DNA from: an uncultured Lachnospiraceae bacterium
GTDB taxonomy: Bacteria; Bacillota; Clostridia; Lachnospirales; Lachnospiraceae
Length of the DNA: 24,035 bases
Assembly (NCBI GenBank): GCA_910588825.1
Contig: CAJURF010000056.1
Coordinates: 1 to 24,035 of the forward strand
Reading direction: 5' to 3'
Shown in pieces: positions 23,940 to 24,035 of the stretch; position 1 is the stretch's first letter, and the number at the start of each line of letters is the position of its first letter. Position numbers and translations under genes: made by a program. A model generated the notes under the pieces. The model had not been told where the DNA came from and did no database searches. It saw nothing but the letters and a program-made list of their open reading frames with translations.

Positions 23940-24035
23940 ATGGATGTATATCATGATAACAATATATGGGGGAAAGGCAAGCCTGAAACCAAGCTGACAG
24001 CCCTCCCTGTCAATCACTCTTTTCTTTGGGGAGAA
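23940..24035 (+). CDS. Unrecognised gene, 5' end only, cut by the window edge
   Basis: A frame starting at ATG 23940 stays open for all 32 remaining codons and begins MDVYHDNNIWGKGKPETKL. It has a strong AAGGAGG eight bases upstream and a good promoter. An overlapping ATG at 23935 ends after 20 codons and is too close to the ribosome site. I do not recognise the sequence; a gene of the mobile element suggested by the repeats (for example a transposase) is possible but nothing in these residues shows it. Confidence 0.6.
   Translation, partial: MDVYHDNNIWGKGKPETKLTALPVNHSFLWGE

Noticed and set aside
23935..23997. Small 20-codon frame from ATG 23935
   Set aside because: It overlaps the longer open frame, its ATG is only three bases after AGGAGG, and it stops early.

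Overview
The window comes from an endospore-forming, low-to-mid-GC Firmicute, most likely a Lachnospiraceae-type Clostridium. The grounds are a complete spoIIIA operon (spoIIIAA to spoIIIAH), dipicolinate synthase genes (dpaA/dpaB), a cotJ spore-coat operon, strong AGGAGG-type ribosome sites, sigma-A promoters and frequent GTG/TTG starts. Nearly everything is on the minus strand; only a phosphodiesterase gene, an ftsW-like gene and a partial gene at the right edge are on the plus strand. No gene-free stretch exceeds 300 bases; the longest are about 190 bp (22114-22304) and 170 bp (23771-23939), and both hold recognisable signals.

Layout, left to right. 1-2633: two tandem paralogues of the AAA-ATPase-like / PD-(D/E)XK (DUF1703) family, one broken by an internal deletion and one intact, followed by a GNAT acetyltransferase and peptide release factor 3 (prfC) with its own sigma-A promoter. 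4920-9978: the eight spoIIIA genes, read AA to AH from right to left and tightly packed or overlapping; they encode the ATPase and membrane channel between mother cell and forespore. 10073-14179: a translationally coupled trio of a divergent sirtuin-like protein, glutamyl-tRNA synthetase and a UvrD/PcrA-type helicase. 14260-14496: a stand-alone acyl carrier protein gene with a near-consensus promoter. 14570-15407: cotJA, cotJB and a cotJC that has lost about two thirds of its length.

15577-18653 (plus strand): a membrane-anchored glycerophosphodiester phosphodiesterase and an FtsW-type SEDS protein. 18760-22113 (minus): dpaA, dpaB and an asparagine synthetase in a probable sporulation operon behind a sigma-K-like promoter. 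22305-23770: a large serine recombinase that has lost its N-terminal catalytic-serine segment. It is cut off by an array of four direct repeats at about 21-bp spacing, followed by a strong promoter and the first 32 codons of an unrecognised plus-strand gene; this looks like the end of a mobile element inserted into the recombinase gene.

Overall the window is mostly conserved sporulation and housekeeping DNA with several signs of decay: three broken genes and one probable mobile-element boundary. The least explained parts are the repeat array and gene at the right edge, the sirtuin-like protein lacking the usual NAD-site motifs, and the cotJC/acpP deletion junction. All functional calls rest on motif recognition by eye; no database search was possible.
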